NCBI GenBank assembly: GCA_022829145.1
Contig: CM040761.1
Location: forward strand, 18,635,245 to 18,699,244
Origin: Albula goreensis
Taxonomy: Eukaryota; Chordata; Actinopteri; Albuliformes; Albulidae
Reading direction: 5' to 3'
DNA: 64,000 nt
The position numbers and the translations under genes were made by a program. Positions 26,887 to 40,203 of the stretch are shown here, piece after piece. The notes beneath the pieces are model-generated. The model had not been told where the DNA came from. It did no database searches and worked only from the letters and a program-made list of their open reading frames with translations. Each line of letters opens with the position of its first letter. The first letter of the stretch is position 1.

Positions 26887-26891
<5 letters not shown>

Positions 26892-26935
<44 letters not shown>
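26892..26935. repeat. (TC)n microsatellite
   Basis: About 44 bp of CT repeat, pure apart from its edges. Confidence 0.9.
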
Positions 26936-26940
<5 letters not shown>

Positions 26941-28012
26941 CCTATTCTGTAAACACCAAGAAAGGGCTGTATGAGCATGACTTAAAGTGACGTTAGCATC
27001 TCCGAGGCCCAACGGTGGAGAGGAAAACAGTTCAGCTGTTTGGTACAAGGCTTCAGGCACAAACCCGCTGCAGCTTTTTCCTCAAACTGGCTGGCCTGAC
27101 AGTGGAAATATGGCTATTGAGAGTTTCAGACTTCAAACTCAGCGCCCCTGAGTCGATGCATTTTTGAGCTGTTTACTGAGGCTGTTTGCCACATTATAAA
27201 TATATCATTAGATCAGCCTCTTTCTGTCTGGGCAACATGTGAGAGGCAGCATCTCAATAGGAATCACTATTGACACAGACTGTTATGAAACGCCCTGTGG
27301 CTAAAGCAGATGCAAACAGCCCACTCTGTGGTGTCAAGTCTGGCTGATCGCACTGACAAGTAATTGCAGTCTACTTCTAATTGGGATTTCTGGAAACAAC
27401 AGTCAAAAAAAAAAAACATACTGCACAGATGGCAAAACAATGCATTATGGGTTCAATACTGACTTGAGGATCATAAGTGCTTTTTTATGCGTTCTTAGAT
27501 ATGCAGAACGTACACACGTCTATGATAAGTGTATTCTGAATTGAAACACACACCTGCTCAGGTCCTCTTTATAGCAACATAATTTTACTCAACACAGTTT
27601 AAAATATTATATATGAATTGTGACAAGTAAATGGATAAATCCCACACCTTGTCACATTTGTTGCATGACTCCAATATACTCAAGACAATAAGAACCTCAC
27701 ATATTTAAAAAGCCATTTAAGCTTTCCAATTAACAGCCTGCACATTAGATGATGGCAGAACCATTATGCAATTAACCCTGCCCTCACTCAACCACATTAT
27801 ACCCCAATAAAAACACCTGGTTAACTCTGTTGTAAAAGAAATAATAAGGACAAAGAGGGAGAAGATACCAAATCTGTTGAGTCATAATGTAATTGGACAC
27901 TGAATTCTTTCTGGTTTATCCTCATTTAAGGATGTCCTTATCCAATAAAAAAAAACAAGTCTAAGCCAGGATTGCAAGTCCAACCTGCTTGTAGACCTGT
28001 ATAAATCTTGCC

Positions 28013-28041
28013 GCATACATACATACATACATACATACATA
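28013..28041. repeat. (CATA)n microsatellite
   Basis: Seven tandem CATA units. Confidence 0.9.
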
Positions 28042-29005
28042 TAGAAATAAAAGCAACTAGTGACTGTAAATATACATTCATTATTTTCATGAATAATTCA
28101 CTTTATATTCCAAAAATTATTATTAATGTTGGTTAGTGACAGTGCTTCATATCAAAAAAAAAAAAAACATCAGTGGGAAAATATTAGCGTTTTCCCCCTA
28201 TCCTGAGCCAGTCTGTCAGAGTTTGCTTTTCACAAACTAAATAGCTATGGATATTGCAAATATTCTGTTTTGAAATCTGCAGCAATGTCCATTTGATTGC
28301 TGTCATTTTATGTTAGTTTATTGCTGCCATTGGAGTTTTGTCTCCATATTTTTGATAGGGTATTCAAATTGAACATTCCCTGACACACAGAAGATGACAG
28401 CTGTAAAACTGTGCTGGTATCAGTACAGAGGTAATAGATGTGGTAATTACACATCTTGGTCCTTTGGGATCCAAGTCCTCCGGAGCATTTTCTATTGACC
28501 TCCTCTTTTTTCAGAGCAGATTGCAGTGATCAGAGTTTTCATTGATACTGTGTCACCGATACTTTGTAAGGGATTTGAACCAATAAACTTCAGGTACTCG
28601 TTCCATGAGGGATATGATCTTACATATCAAAAGGGGAAGGCTAAGAGGGTCAGATACTGTATATACTGTTTAAGATATCTGTACAACTTTGACACATATT
28701 GTAATTTGACCTCTCTTTGTTTCAAATGCAACTATCAGGGCTCAGACCTGTTCTGTTGCATCCAGCCATGCCTTTTTCTAGGCCTGTTTAAGTGTAATGA
28801 TAGGAATATTAGTTCACTTACTGAAAGCAAAACACATAAATTGCCATATCACTTCATTATAAAGAACACCCTGCTGCATGCCACATCAGCTTGAAGAAAG
28901 AAAAACATGAAAAATATGGGCCATGATTTTGTGAGGGGGAAGGAGGGGGGCACATGAAACCTGTCCCGCCTCAGGGAAGCCTTAGCTCCTCCACATGCTC
29001 TGCAG

Positions 29006-29181
29006 GTGTGACCCCAGCGGTGTGGACCAAAATCCCTCCTCGAATACACCGTTCAACCATCAAACAGCCCTTCCTCATGACCCCCCAGCTCAGGAAGGAC
29101 TTTCCTGCCTTTGAAGACTTGAAAGAGAGAAAGTTTGAAAGAATTCCCTGGCGCATTCAGCCAGGAAACCCAGATTTAAAG
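29006..29181 (+). other. Candidate exon of an unrecognised gene
   Basis: A 176-bp open segment follows an acceptor-like TGCTCTGCAG (AG at 29004-29005) and stops at AAAG|GTGGTC, a weak donor. Translation gives 58 codons after a 2-base start. The words TPAVWTKIPPRIHRST, FLMTPQLRKDFPAFEDL and IPWRIQPGNPDLK are rich in Pro, Lys, Arg and aromatics and read like a real basic protein rather than simple-sequence noise. I do not recognise the family. Its start phase fits the candidate donor at 17418. It could be an exon, a conserved element or chance. Confidence 0.35.
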
Positions 29182-30679
29182 GTGGTCCGTCTACCTGTCT
29201 TACTGCCGATTTCTGTCTCCTCAAAGCCCGCAGCAGCAGTTTGTTCAGTTTGTCTGAAAGCTATTTATATTCAAGATCCCTGTCATTAGAGGGCCTTCAT
29301 CTCTTTACATATTCAGCATAGATGAAAGGACAATGTTTACTACTTTCCCACTTAGAGTAACATAATATTATTAAAGGCCTTGAGGGTCTCTCAGTTTAAA
29401 AAAAAAATAAAATGACACACAGCAGACAGACATCAGAAGTGACATCGGCCGGCGTGTCCCTCTCTTTTGAAGTATCCTGCCCTCATTGGTGGTGATCCCC
29501 CCCAATCCACTCCTTCCTCCTGGCGGTAGTGGGTTTTGTGAGGTCTTGCAGTAGTTGTTTCTTCCCCCAGCGCTGCGCATCAGTATTCCGTGGATGACTC
29601 GCCAACGTTTCTCAGCACTCTTCCCTCCCCAGCCGCGTCTGTGTTCTCTCCCAGCAAAGAAATACTTCCAAGCTCTCTGGGCTGCTGACAGAGTAAAAGG
29701 AAATACTTAAAGAAACGACAGAAAGCTGGAGATGATGGGTGCTAGCTCCGACAAAACCGGAAGCAGCAAAAATTCCAGTACTGTAGGAGTGAATCACTTC
29801 ATCTGGAATTCAGAGCTCTGTGTCAAATGCCATTATGTTGCATTTGAATTTTATTTCAAGTACTTCTTTTAGTTTCTATTCTGCTTAATAATGAAGTATA
29901 AACTTTTATTCCACCACCAATGTAATTAATGCAGGCTTATTTTATTTTGGCTTTATTTGATATCTTTTCCATAAACATAATAATGAAATGTATTACTGGT
30001 TTTAGGCTCCAAAGTTTGCAGAATTACCTTGCTCTAGGATAGCTCCTGTTCTCTTTATTTCCCCAATAAATGCATACTAATGGGACCTACAGATCACCGG
30101 GCAGTAGAGCAATTCAGCATGGACAAGAACTCATGGATGGTGAAGTCTATTAAGGAGAATTAATTGCGAGGCAGGGAAAAAAGCAAAGACTGCAACAAAT
30201 TACTATTCTAGATGTGGACATGGGTTTTGCCCGGAGCCAGGAAGAGACAACTGTAACGGCAAGCAACACTCGCCGGGAGGCAAGATATGAATTTTTAAGA
30301 GGGTTCATCGAAGCTGTGTGCTTGCCATGACATACCCAGTGGACCTCTCTCTGGGTTACTGAGTAGAGTTTGGCTGTCCCATATACATCCATGAGTCATT
30401 CCAGCCCCTGAGCTTGTATATTCATTATCTGCGTGGGCGGAGGGCCTTTCATATCGCTAATAAGGCACAGAGCTCTGTTCAAAACACACATGCCAGCTGG
30501 AAAGAGGCAAGAGCCCGCAATGACCGGTATGCATTATGGTTATTTTAACAGCTCATTTCATGCTGTACTGATAGAGAGGTACAGGTTATGAAACTGGCAA
30601 GTAAAGGGTCAATAAGCATCCATACATCATTACTGGTACCAGGGGCTGGTTGGGATAGCTGAGGTTGATTCATGTCAGG

Positions 30680-30941
30680 CCGGAGGGCTTCTGTGCAGAG
30701 GCTGCCGGAAGAAGAGGGGCGGTGGGGTGAGGATGGGGTTGGGGGGAGTGGAAACCGTTGACAGTGACGACCGCTGTCACTGCGACACAGGCAGGTGAAG
30801 CGGCGCTGATGCGATCTGTCAGCCAGCGTGTGGCAGATGTCATGGCGGTCCCCTCTGCTTACCGTGGCTGTCGCCTGCGACGTGTCCCCGCTGCTGTCAT
30901 CGCCGCGCCCGAGGTCCGGGGGAAACAGCCCCCTGGAGGCG
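30680..30941. promoter_or_regulatory. CpG-dense block
   Basis: My hand count gives 23 CpGs in about 260 bp, in a desert that is otherwise CpG-poor. Overlapping open frames run on both strands (30545-30958 minus, 30758-30946 plus) with no recognised product, as expected of CpG-rich DNA. It may be an unannotated promoter or an unmethylated enhancer. Confidence 0.3.
30716..30746 (+). other. G-quadruplex motif
   Basis: G-runs of 4, 4, 4 and 6 have loops CGGT, TGAGGAT and TT. It lies at the edge of the CpG-dense block. Confidence 0.55.
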
Positions 30942-33900
30942 GATGAGAGGTACTTCATCCCTCTCCTCTTTCAACTCGCGCTGCTCCAGCGACCTGACTC
31001 AGGGGGAGCATGGAAAATAAAATTATCAGCTACCTCACTGCCTAACCTCGCTACACTGGAGAGAAAGATTATGTTTCACTCAGGAGTGACACTAAAGCCA
31101 CCATGTCTGTGTATTACAGATAATGTATATATCTCGTCTCTTCAAATATAATACATAGTGTCATTGCTACAATTTGAGCCATTCTTAAGATAGTCAGATC
31201 AGAAAAACAGGACATATGCGAAAATACAGTGCTTTTAGTTCTAGTTTAATTGGAGCACATGTATTGATTAGAAGTAGTACTGCTGTCTTAAAAATTCTCC
31301 ACAGTTTTTGATTTCTCCAAAAACAAATGCATGAACATCGCCCATAGTCATAACCACTTTATTATTTTATAACTAGTTGGTAAATTTATATTACATTTAT
31401 ATTACAGTTTGGCAAGGTCAGTAATACTGAAAATTAACTTGTCAAGCTGTTACTGTAGAGAAAAAAAAAGCACAAAAATCCTACTCAATTTTGAATAAAA
31501 GTTAAAGGGAAATGTTGACCAAATTTTGGCCTTGATCTTCAGAATGAAATGCAAAAAGGCCACATGCATCATGTTTAAACATCCTCTTGCCAGCTGTTGT
31601 ATTGTGCACCTCTTGTTCTCTCCTCAAGAGGTTATGTCTGCCACACGGCTGACAGAGGAGGTCAGATGCTCACAAGTTAAGTCAATGTGAATTAAATCTG
31701 CTGCATCTATAACCAAATGTCCGGTCAACCAGTGTGCATTCTCCAAGCAAAATCCAGTTTCACAAACAAGAGACAGTAATGCTTCTAACCAGTGGACAGC
31801 TGTATCATCTGATTTTTTAGGATCCATCCTTTGCTGCACACTGAATTGATTTTGATGGGGCGTATCAGTAAGAATGCGCTTGACTCTTAAGAATGTCTTT
31901 TAATTGCTTTTATTTTTCTCATCAAAAGAGACACCCGATGCTTTTAGTAAATTCCCTCCGCTTACCTTACTTAAAATTTTCTGCTGTCTTTATGGGTATT
32001 TGTATTTTTAATTAGTACTGCTCTGAAAATAATTCTGTGCGATGTGTTTCTGCAGTTTTCCTTTTGTTGTTTTTCAGATTTCATGTGGGAGTTGATGTGC
32101 TTAAACTGATACGTTCCATGATCAGCATAACAAAAAAGCACACACTTCTTATCAGCACCCTTGTTCAGTAGAATGAGATGCAATTAAACCCAATAGAAGA
32201 TTCGGGCTCGTGTGTGGATTACAGAAAGATTGCTTCCTCGGGTCTGGCTGGATTTATCTTGGGCCACCACTGGAATTCAAAAGATGCAGCCTGCTCTCAT
32301 TGAAAATTTCTTCTGAAAAGAAAGCTTTTTTAATGTGTATGAGATTTTAAGCTGTGGCCCATATGGATAATAGTCCTGTTCTGGTGAAGACACACTCCAA
32401 ACTGCCTTTCTCTTTGTTCAGGATATCTGGAAGAATTATGAATATTTTCATTTGCAAGGAAGAATTTAAAAAAAAAAAAAAAAAAGAAATGCCAGGAACA
32501 CCTTCGCAATAAGCCATTGTGTTTCATAATATGTGTCCTGAAAGGTTTGTTTCTTCTATATCAAACTTAATTGCATAAAAAAATAAATAATAATGAGAAC
32601 ATTCTGTTCAGCCCATTTGGTTTACCAACACTCCATTCTCCAGAGGGTGTCCAGCCCTGTGTCAATCATAGAGTGGTCCAGCTGCAGGCTCTCTGGCTCT
32701 GCTACATGACCTGGTTAGATGACCCAGGATGTCTGTGTTAGCAGATACTTCCTTATATGAGTGTAGAATTTACGTTTAACTAATTTACATGAATTTTGGT
32801 TCTACTGACAGACACTCAATTCAAACCTGAATTCTCAGTTCAGCCTTTGGATATGACTCGCCTAATCGCAAAGCCCTCGAACACCTTTAAGCTTTCTCCA
32901 GAGAGGGTTTCTGTCAGCGTGTGTGTGAAAGACAGGTCTGCATTTTCTCCATGTGTTTGTCTGCCCCCATCCCTCCCCAGCACCCAGTCCACAACCGTCT
33001 TCTGCTTGATTGTCTTTCATCAGTGCTGGTTAGGGGGACCCAGGTCTCCTTGCGCAGGTAATCGGAGAGTGATTGCTTTGCTGGGTAGGCTTTGGCCAGG
33101 GGGTGACAATCCCACGACCCCCCGCAGGCCCGCCGACGGCCCAGCCGCCACCCTGCGGTCCGCTTGTTCAGTTTGGCTCAGCCAGTGGTGCTTAGACAGA
33201 TGGTGTCTGAAATAGTAGAAATGGCTCCAAATTTTTTAAACCTGAGGCCTGTTGTTTTTCAGCTTGTTTGTGCTGGAGATGGAAGAGATGCTTTGATTGT
33301 GTAACGTATTGACTTCAATCTCAGGTGGATTTTTCCTGAGCCGATAAAAAAAAAAAAACCTCTAGTATGAACACCACTACCTCAAGAGCAGCTGCCATTC
33401 TGTGTTTAATTCATTGTAATGTAATGATCTTCATTATTCAATTAAATGTTTATGTTTCATGCATGTTTTACATTTTAGGTTTTCGTTAAACACCATAATC
33501 CTGAGGCGCTTGCATATTGTATATTCCTTACTCCCCCAAAGGGAGGTTAACACTCACCCAAACAATTCTACTACATGGAAAGCAGGGCGCAGTGGTCAAG
33601 AACACAGCATATCAGTGCCTCCTGTTTAGAATTCAACGAACACTTGAGAACTTGAACCAGCCAGCAGTGCTGACCCATCAAAATGACCAACAGCCTCTGA
33701 CTGTCAGCTGATCAACACAAGCCAATCAGACAGGTGGGAGGGGCTAACAGCACAAGGTCACACGCCAGGTTTGGCATCATCGGGGACTGCACCTTGAAGA
33801 AAGGTCACCCTGCGCACTCGGTTACTGGGCTCCACCAGATCCTGTCAGCCAGGGCCGGCTGGGACAGTAAATCCACAGTGATGGGAGAAACGAGGTGATT

Positions 33901-35024
33901 TTGTGCTGTCTGTACAGAATGGCTGGGGCCAGCTTGATATCTATCCCTGGCAAAAAAAATAAAATAAAATAGAAAAGACAAATTGTATTTATTATCCAGC
34001 AAGGTGCAGGGAATCAATAAATTGTTAGTCACCACCGCTAAAGGAGAAATAAATAAGGTCGGAAAATGTGATCGGCTCCGGAGTAGCTGGGGTGGGGAAT
34101 GTATTTCTGTGATGCATGTCTGACAAAAGACAAGATTTGATTCTTTTTTCTGCCTGGACACCCTGCTGGGGGCGCTGTGTGTTTATGAGAGTCGACCCTG
34201 ACCTCCATTCTTATTGGTTCAGATTTCATCTGATACGTCGTTCTTTTGTCTGAGGATTCAGTAAAATGGTTTGCACTTGATTTAGTGTGCTTCATTTTTG
34301 TATACTCTTCCTTGCAAAACTTCCTAGCTTAAAGGCAGTGTTATTGCAAAGTCCAATACCTTCTAAAAATAAAGCTCTTTTCAGTTCTTGTTCATAAAAT
34401 TGTCTCAATATATTCGGACTTAAGGTGTGATAGTTCTGCTTTTTGAAATATTGTTTGACTTCACGAACATGCTGAAAATACAGTCTGAATTCAGTATGTA
34501 TGAATGATTCATTTCTGTACTAGTAATTTGATGACCTTAAAAAAGTTGGAAACACCATTCTTGGCATCACATAGATGGATATTTCTGATCTGATTCCTCA
34601 AAACCTCTCCAGAACACAGCTTTGCACTCTCCAGCCCGTGTATCTAAATTACCCGCCGCTACCCAGGGACCCTGTGGCATGCAGTCACCCCTCCTTTTCG
34701 ACTGGTGAAGGAGCCCTCTCTGCTCCACCATAAACATGCCCGTCTCCAAGACCCCACCCATTCTCATGTGTCATGGTCAAGCTTGTAAAGTGCAGACAAA
34801 GTGCTAACTTCCACCTCCCACTTTCCTGTATGGTAAGACTTTGCTCAGCTGTCCTGTCTCCTTTATGTGGACCTGTCTGAAAATATAATTGAATCCCAGC
34901 CCAGGTGGCTCAGGCCCTATACATTACAACTTGTCAGCCATCTCAGGTTAAAAGCTTCGCCGCTTCAGTAGTCTGAAATGGGGATGTTTTCTCCCTCTGT
35001 CTCTCTCTCACTCACTCACTCACG

Positions 35025-35028
35025 CACA

Positions 35029-35122
<94 letters not shown>
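35025..35122. repeat. (CA)n microsatellite, ~98 bp
   Basis: Long CA array with one CATA interruption near 35034, preceded by a (CTCA)n stretch. Confidence 0.97.
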
Positions 35123-35126
<4 letters not shown>

Positions 35127-35693
35127 CATGAATCATTTTGTCCCATTCTGGGAAACATCTCATCCAGGAACCTAAAACGACCCACTAATGCACAGTTTCA
35201 GGAGCGTTTACACATGTAGTCATTCTCTGCTGTGTTCCTGGTCTACGAAGGTCTTTTTTTAGCAAAGCCCTGCTCTGATATGATGTAGCCTCTGTTGTTC
35301 TCCACCCTTTAGTAAACTGCAGCAGGGTGGTCTGAATGCTGCTTGAATTGCAAGGCTGGTGGGGGACTTGCCATTTACCGATGCCATTTAGAGTGATGGC
35401 TATCAGAGAACGTCCCAAGGAACAGAACCCTGATGTCGTCTCCGCAGTGTCCCATTGCTCAACCCCCTCCACCCCCTCCAGCATGAACATGTAGCTCTAC
35501 TGCACCTTACACACAAGGATACATTCCACCAAAACTTTAGACACAAACCAAGTCACACTAACAACTCGGCTGCTTTTGCACTCTAAGCCGCCCCTGTTGT
35601 GTTGGACAATTCTCAATAGGGTGGGTGGTACACTCACCCCTTAAATCCATCTTCTACCCCCCCAAACTGCTGTAATAAACAGTTGGATGATCC

Positions 35694-35734
<41 letters not shown>

Positions 35735-37276
35735 GGGGTGTATATTGCTGACCTGAGCATTAGAAAGCACATTCATATTTATCGGATGTAATTAGTCACA
35801 AAGAAAGAGCTCCTGAAGAAAAAGGAAAAATATGGCTTCGATTGTGGTGGCCAGTCAAGCGGGTCTGAAATAGGGCTGTAATGCTGGGTGTGAGTTATGA
35901 GTCCTCTCACATTCTGGAGTGGCTGCTCTGCAAATACTGAGAGATGGTTTCGGAGGAAGAGGGGGGTAATACAACACCGAGTCCAGCCTCATTTTCCCAA
36001 GACCCATAAGAAGATCAGTGACTATTTACTTTCATTCAAAGCCTCCCCCTCCCCCTTCACCCCCACCAACTCACAGGCAACAGACCACACAAGCAATCAC
36101 TGAAGAAACAAAACAAAAAATTGACAAAAAAAAAAACATATTATGTATTTGGAGAGAAAGGCAAGCCATTCATCCTCTATCATATTTTTGTCTATTCTGC
36201 TTTTATGCAAGGGTGTTTGTGCTGATTTTCAGGATTTACTGAATTAATCAAACCCATGTCCTTGGGAGGGCTGATGTATGGCGGGTTATTATATTTTTTT
36301 TGTATATATGCTGTCCTTGTTTTGCATTACCAGTACACTGTGGAAAATTAAATACTCAGGAGCTATCACAGCAAATTGCCTGCCTCTGCTGCTGGCTTTC
36401 ACGCTTGTTTTTTTTTTTTTTTTTACACCATATGAACCTCAGAGGAAGAGTTTCTGTACATGTACGGGGTTTATCTTTCAAGGTATCTGTAGTCTGTTTG
36501 TTACTCCACACAGTGGGGCTTCAGTAGGGCCACAACTCTCTTTAAGTCTGCTCACATAGTCCCCCTGACTCTGGGCACCAAACTTCTTAAGTCCATGATG
36601 TCCTTTTTGTAAAGTTTCAATGATAAACAATGAAAGTTAAGCGGTTCCAGAGTTGATATTTTCTGTGTGGTATTCTTCTGAAATCTCCTGAGAGGATTTA
36701 GTTATCAACAAAACACTGATTGAACAGTATGATTTGGTGGCACGTTTTACAGATGGATTGGTTTAAAACACTTATCGCCATCCAGTGGGTCAGATTTCGT
36801 ACCGCAGTGCAGAGAGAACACTTGAGAACGGCAAAGCTACACATTAGTGTAAACTGTCACAGTGTGGCGTGACGTATTAAAGAGCTGCCGGGGGCCAGGT
36901 TTGGCACACCACGGAAAGTGGCGATAGAAGGCGTAAAATAAAAGAATGAGATGGCCAGCAAGAGAAATGCAGCCTCCATCTTTTGAATTACAATCCAGAG
37001 GATCCCTGCAGACACTTTTAATTTTGCACGCTGCATCTATGAGGAAAGTTAACATTCGTTACCCTGATGAGCTGGCGCATGGCCCCTTGACAAGCTGACA
37101 ACTGGGGGCGGCGATGCCTCGTTTCGCCCAAAAGAACGATGGCCGCCGGCAGAGACAATGCGCGTGAGTGTGATAATGGGATGGTGAGCACTCATTGATT
37201 ACCTGTGGCAGACAATACGGATGAGACACGCTGGGGCCCCCTCAGCTCACCCCTCCTTCCCCTCCCTTGCTCTCAG
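35123..37276. other. Gene-free stretch
   Basis: It contains a short (TG)n-G run (35700-35737), poly-T near 36407-36424 and a moderately CpG-rich patch at about 37060-37165. No exon is recognised before the candidate at 37277. Confidence 0.5.
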
Positions 37277-37516
37277 AAAGCGGGGAGTCAGCACCCCACG
37301 CCTGCACTCCTGGATCCTCATCAGTCACCCCCAGTGTGGCACCACATTCTCCTGCCGATGGCACACTCTGCGCCACCATGGCATGGGCGCTCAGCTGCCC
37401 CACCTTCTCAGCACGAGCAGATCGGCATGTCTGAGCAAGTGCCTGTGCTCGTACAGTTGGTTGAGCTCTACTGCCGCATTGACCAGGTTTCAGGCAGCGC
37501 AATGGGAGCATTTTAT
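37277..37516 (+). other. Candidate exon, weak
   Basis: A long polypyrimidine tract ending CTTGCTCTCAG (AG at 37275-37276) is an excellent 3' splice site. The frame starting there stays open for 80 codons (KAGSQHPTPALLDPHQ to VELYCRIDQ) and ends SAMGAFY with a stop. There is a weak donor GTTTCA after the RIDQ codon. Other frames are also open in part, so coding is unproven. The composition (Pro, His, Gln) matches no family I know. Confidence 0.2.
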
Positions 37517-38888
37517 TAACTCTTATAAATACAGTCATTTTTCAACGAAGTTTTCATCTCAGAAGATGAAACAATCCTCAATCCTTTTGGCTCAAACAAT
37601 CCCCCTGCCTTTACCTAATACAGTTCATTTAATTCATTTTCATTCATCTTTTCCCTCGCCAAAGCATTCTCCACCCAGTGCAGATCCTTCACCGATGGGC
37701 TCCAACATCTGATTGGCCACCACTGAATGAGCATTCGATACCTCAACATCAATATGGGAGACTCAGCTTCGTTGACTTAGATTGCCCCGCCTCTCTTGGT
37801 TTAAATGATTGACAGGGGTCTAATTAGCAGCAGTTTATACCTGCATATCAGATATACATTCTTGTGTATTGATTGCATTCAGCACTTATCGTATTATTCT
37901 AGGCCCAGCTTCGGAATATCTCATATTAGCAGCAACCAAGTTCTTTTTACCCCTCTGCATTAAAAAGTGCTTTGGGGTCTGCCTTTTTAATTAGCTTATT
38001 TCATTTGCAAATTACATTTACTGTTTTCTAGAATCAGTTAACTTGCAAAAACCAGCATTTTGTATAATAAAGTTCAGGTTTTGGCATGGAAAACCAATAC
38101 TGTGTTTTCAATGACAATAGATTAGAATGGCTCAAAACCGAGCCCTTTTTATTGTGTTGGTAGTCTGCCTTTTGTTACACCAAAACAAGTGATAAAAAAA
38201 TACAAAGTAAAAAAACACACACCCACCTTCCAGACCTTCCATTAGTGCATTACTTCATCTCGCTTATGAAATCAAACCGAAGCTCAATTGTTCACAGCAA
38301 TCACATACCCCCTGAGGTAGTCTGGCATCAAAAGCTGTGGCAGGGCTGCTTTGCCAGCTCACCCGGTTTTATAGATATTTTGGAGAACTGAGGCATGTAT
38401 TTAAATTAGACATGGCTTTTAATTACTTTGCTGCAGTGTAATTTCCTAGCTATGGGCTGTGAATCCCTTATTGAGAGCGCATTATCATAATTCCGCTACA
38501 TTTTCAACAATGGGAAGCCCTATGATATTAGACTGTATATATTAATTGAAATAAAAATGTCAGCCTTGCAAAATTCATACACTTTGTCCGGTTTGAAAAC
38601 AAAATGATCAAAGCCTGAAAACGCTTGCTGCAATGAGATCAATGAGCGGATTTTCTTCATCTTTAATTAAGGACGTGAAAATGTACCGAGTCTGGGAGAC
38701 AATAGCAATAACTTCCACAAAGCAATGTTCTAAACCAGCGACACAAACGCATAATGCAAGAGGCGAATATGAACAATGGAGACAATTTTCAGAAACAAAC
38801 GTAGAAATGTCAGGAGAGATACATAGACAAACCATCCGAGGTATTCACCCTGAGGACAAATAGACTAAAAGCTTTGTTTTTTTCCACG

Positions 38889-38983
38889 AGTGAGAGAGAG
38901 AGAGATAGAGAGAGAGAGGGGAAAGAAAGAAAGACAGAAAGAAAGAAAGAAAGAAAAAAAAAAAAAAGAAAGGAAGAAAGGAA
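38889..38983. repeat. Purine-rich (GA)n/(GAAA)n tract
   Basis: About 95 bp of almost pure purine: GAGAGA, then GAAA repeats, then poly-A. Confidence 0.9.
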
Positions 38984-40162
38984 CAACTAAACAAAAATAG
39001 AACAAACACTGTTACAGAAATAAAACTGCACAGATTTCTCTAAGCTTAGGGCAGTTCTCCATCGTGTAACAGCGATGGAGGTAACTGTGCTTCAGGGGTG
39101 GTGAGGGGTGCAAGAAAGACAAAGTGAACATGGACCACACTGCAGGCTGTTCGTAGCCCTGGTCTCAGCAGATACTAGCTTGGGATTGGGGCGCATTGAT
39201 TTTTCTCCTCACCATCAGGTTTACTCCCCCGTTTGGATGGCTGGGGGGAAGATGGCTCCCATTTCAGTGTGGGAGATCAAAACGCCTTCTCAGTTGACCT
39301 CAATTTCCCCAAAGTTGGATGAAAGGAGGTCGTTGGTAGTTTTGCTGACAAAGTAAAAAATTTACATCTTATTTACAGGCAGAGCTGTGTTTGTTTGGCA
39401 ATTAGAGAAACTAACATTTAGCTCTGTGACTGTAAGGGCTTGCTTTATATTAAAGCGATTTATTAATGCATTGCATAAATGGGTATCCATGGAGATCCAG
39501 TCCCATGGTAAACCATTTTCAACAAGAGAAGCAATAGCAAGACTGTGCGTGTGTACAGTGTAAAGTGTAATTCTTTGATTAATATAAATTGTGACCAAAC
39601 TTTCCTTGATATGAGGAATTGTAAAAGTATCAGTTCCACTTCTCCCAGCGGGATTTGCTCTTCGCTGGGGAAAGTCACTGTCTTGATGATAGAGGCCTTT
39701 GTGAGCTCCTCGGAGAACATGTAATGAAATATATCATGTAAATAAAATGCAGTGAAGTTGGGTTTGTTGTTTATGGTTTTGTATATCCTCTCTATTGCCT
39801 CTCGGGTCTGGTGAAATGCAGGTTCATGTTGAATATTTATGGAATTGGTTCTGTGTGAAATTGGTTTTGGCCTAATGTCTCTGTGCCTGGGTGCGTTCCC
39901 CATACAGCGTAATCCTGCAAAGTCACCCCTCACACGACCAGTGGAAGAGAAGAGCCAAGAAACACTCATGGACAGACACAGAACGGTGTCCGTCTGACGG
40001 AATAAGAGGACTTTGTCATAGTCCAGTACTCAAAGCTATAATTTGTTTCTATGGAACAGCTAATGATTCTTTTCCCTCCTTTTTCCATTTGGCAAGCAAA
40101 TCAATTTGTGTAATTTGGTCCCATAGTTAGATGACATTAGGTGTTTGTCTCTCCCTTAATGT

Positions 40163-40166
<4 letters not shown>

Positions 40167-40201
<35 letters not shown>
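40167..40201. repeat. (TG)n microsatellite
   Basis: About 35 bp of TG repeats. Confidence 0.9.

Positions 40202-40203
<2 letters not shown>

Larger units (their letters stand above)
25019..28012. other. Gene-free stretch
   Basis: It contains a dispersed-repeat fragment (25449-25560), a poly-A run (26623-26643) and a (TC)n tract (26892-26935). No exon is recognised. Sequence from 27 to 28 kb is AT-rich and low in repeats. Confidence 0.55.
29182..35024. other. Gene-free stretch
   Basis: No gene is recognised. It contains the CpG-dense block with G-quadruplex at 30680-30941. A GC-richer patch near 33050-33170 has an open frame without recognisable product. A CTGGGGGCGCTG word near 34165 resembles half a CTCF site. 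A poly-A run lies near 32468-32485. Confidence 0.55.
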
